A DNA stretch of 6,389 bases from FLUQ01 sp031548325. Its GTDB lineage: Bacteria > Desulfobacterota > Desulfovibrionia > Desulfovibrionales > Desulfovibrionaceae. The DNA lies in the NCBI GenBank assembly GCA_031548325.1, contig JAVBRE010000167.1:1-6389 (forward strand). The letters run 5' to 3'. Below the pieces are notes generated by a model, which saw only the letters and a program-made list of their open reading frames with translations, ran no database searches and had not been told where the DNA came from. Of this stretch, positions 6,153-6,389 are shown piece after piece. The translations under genes and the position numbers were made by a program. The first letter of the stretch is position 1. Every line of letters begins with the position of its first letter.

Positions 6153-6178
6153 AAATTGCGATAATTTTATTTGGAATT
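6141..6178 (+). repeat. 14-bp inverted repeat spanning the pepD stop codon
   Basis: AATTCCAAATAAAA (6141-6154) and TTTTATTTGGAATT (6165-6178) are perfect reverse complements around a 10-base loop. The TAA stop at 6150-6152 lies in the left arm. The stem is AT-rich and not followed by a T-tract, so it is not a standard terminator, although it may mark the 3' end of the message. It appears to be the first copy of an AT-rich module repeated at 6257-6300. Confidence 0.65.
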
Positions 6179-6185
6179 GGAATAC

Positions 6186-6248
6186 GCGGCAGGATGCCGC
6201 AACGAAATGCGAAACATTTCGGAGGCAAGGCGGGACCGCGTTCCCGCC
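6186..6248. repeat. Three tandem short hairpins
   Basis: Three perfect stems follow one another: GCGGCA/TGCCGC (6186-6191 and 6195-6200), CGAAATG/CATTTCG (6203-6209 and 6215-6221), and GGCGGGA/TCCCGCC (6229-6235 and 6242-6248). Closely packed stems without coding potential resemble the extragenic palindromic repeats of bacterial intergenic regions. They could also shield the pepD mRNA 3' end. Confidence 0.55.
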
Positions 6249-6256
6249 GCAGCCGA

Positions 6257-6289
6257 TAAATCAAAATGGCAGGAAGCAATTTTGATTTA
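6257..6289. repeat. 11-bp AT-rich inverted repeat
   Basis: TAAATCAAAAT (6257-6267) and ATTTTGATTTA (6279-6289) are perfect reverse complements with an 11-base loop. The right arm and what follows (to about 6310) align with 6163-6190 as an imperfect direct repeat. The same 11 bases ATTTTGATTTA occur in the ilvD upstream region at 3832-3842. Confidence 0.6.
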
Positions 6290-6338
6290 GAATTCGAATA
6301 AGTAGCGGCGCGGTTTGGATGCGACACAAGGAAGGCAA

Positions 6339-6388
6339 GATTTCGGCGGCGGGAGTGTACTCTTCGGCACATGACCGCCGCCGAAATC
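6339..6388. repeat. 14-bp GC-rich inverted repeat at window end
   Basis: GATTTCGGCGGCGG (6339-6352) and CCGCCGCCGAAATC (6375-6388) are perfect reverse complements around a 22-base centre. The stem is strong, but any T-tract beyond 6389 is not visible. It could be the terminator of a gene to the right or part of the repeat cluster that begins at the pepD stop. Confidence 0.65.
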
Positions 6389-6389
6389 G

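Noticed and set aside
6079..6372. 97-codon minus-strand frame at the right end
   Set aside because: It overlaps the end of pepD and runs through several perfect inverted repeats, has no recognisable domain, and its basic composition looks like translated repeat DNA. It could be annotated as hypothetical by automated tools but is not supported here.
6141..6389. CRISPR-like array
   Set aside because: The repeats are inverted, differ in length and sequence, and lack uniform direct repeats with unique spacers.

Overview
The window looks like a chromosomal segment of a Desulfovibrio-type sulfate- or sulfite-reducing anaerobe (class Desulfovibrionia). This is an inference from three things: GC-rich genes separated by AT-rich spacers, a dctPQM-type TRAP importer, and the general character of the proteins. 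It has not been checked by a database search. No phage, plasmid, CRISPR, tRNA or rRNA signal was found.

Layout. Positions 1-3716 hold a leftward (minus-strand) set read in the order ilvD (2052-3716), dctP (1026-2006), dctQ (256-771), dctM (1-259, cut by the window edge). IlvD is an Fe-S dehydratase of 2,3-dihydroxy acids. DctP, DctQ and DctM are the binding protein, small membrane subunit and large membrane subunit of a TRAP importer for organic acids. The simplest reading is one catabolic or salvage unit that imports a hydroxy acid and dehydrates it to a 2-keto acid. The importer's substrate and the dehydratase's true substrate cannot be read from sequence. The 254-bp dctP-dctQ spacer carries a terminator-like hairpin, a promoter-like sequence and a hairpin just before the dctQ ribosome site, so dctP and dctQM are probably expressed at different levels.

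Positions 3717-3934 are an AT-rich divergent control region. It has an 8-bp palindrome of a type common at GntR-family operators and helically spaced TTTGAT repeats. Rightward from it is an NlpC/P60 lipoprotein (3935-4429), a probable peptidoglycan endopeptidase with no Shine-Dalgarno site and a possible leaderless start. After it come a T-tract terminator and a perfect 22-bp inverted repeat. Next is pepD (4662-6152), an M20 aminoacyl-histidine dipeptidase with all expected metal ligands.

Positions 6153-6389 hold no convincing gene. From the pepD stop codon onward there is a chain of perfect inverted repeats (arms of 14, 6, 7, 7, 11 and 14 bp), two of which look like diverged copies of one AT-rich module. 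This resembles an interspersed intergenic repeat. The six protein genes belong to known families. The most unusual material is the ilvD-TRAP pairing, the inverted-repeat structures and the possibly leaderless lipoprotein gene.
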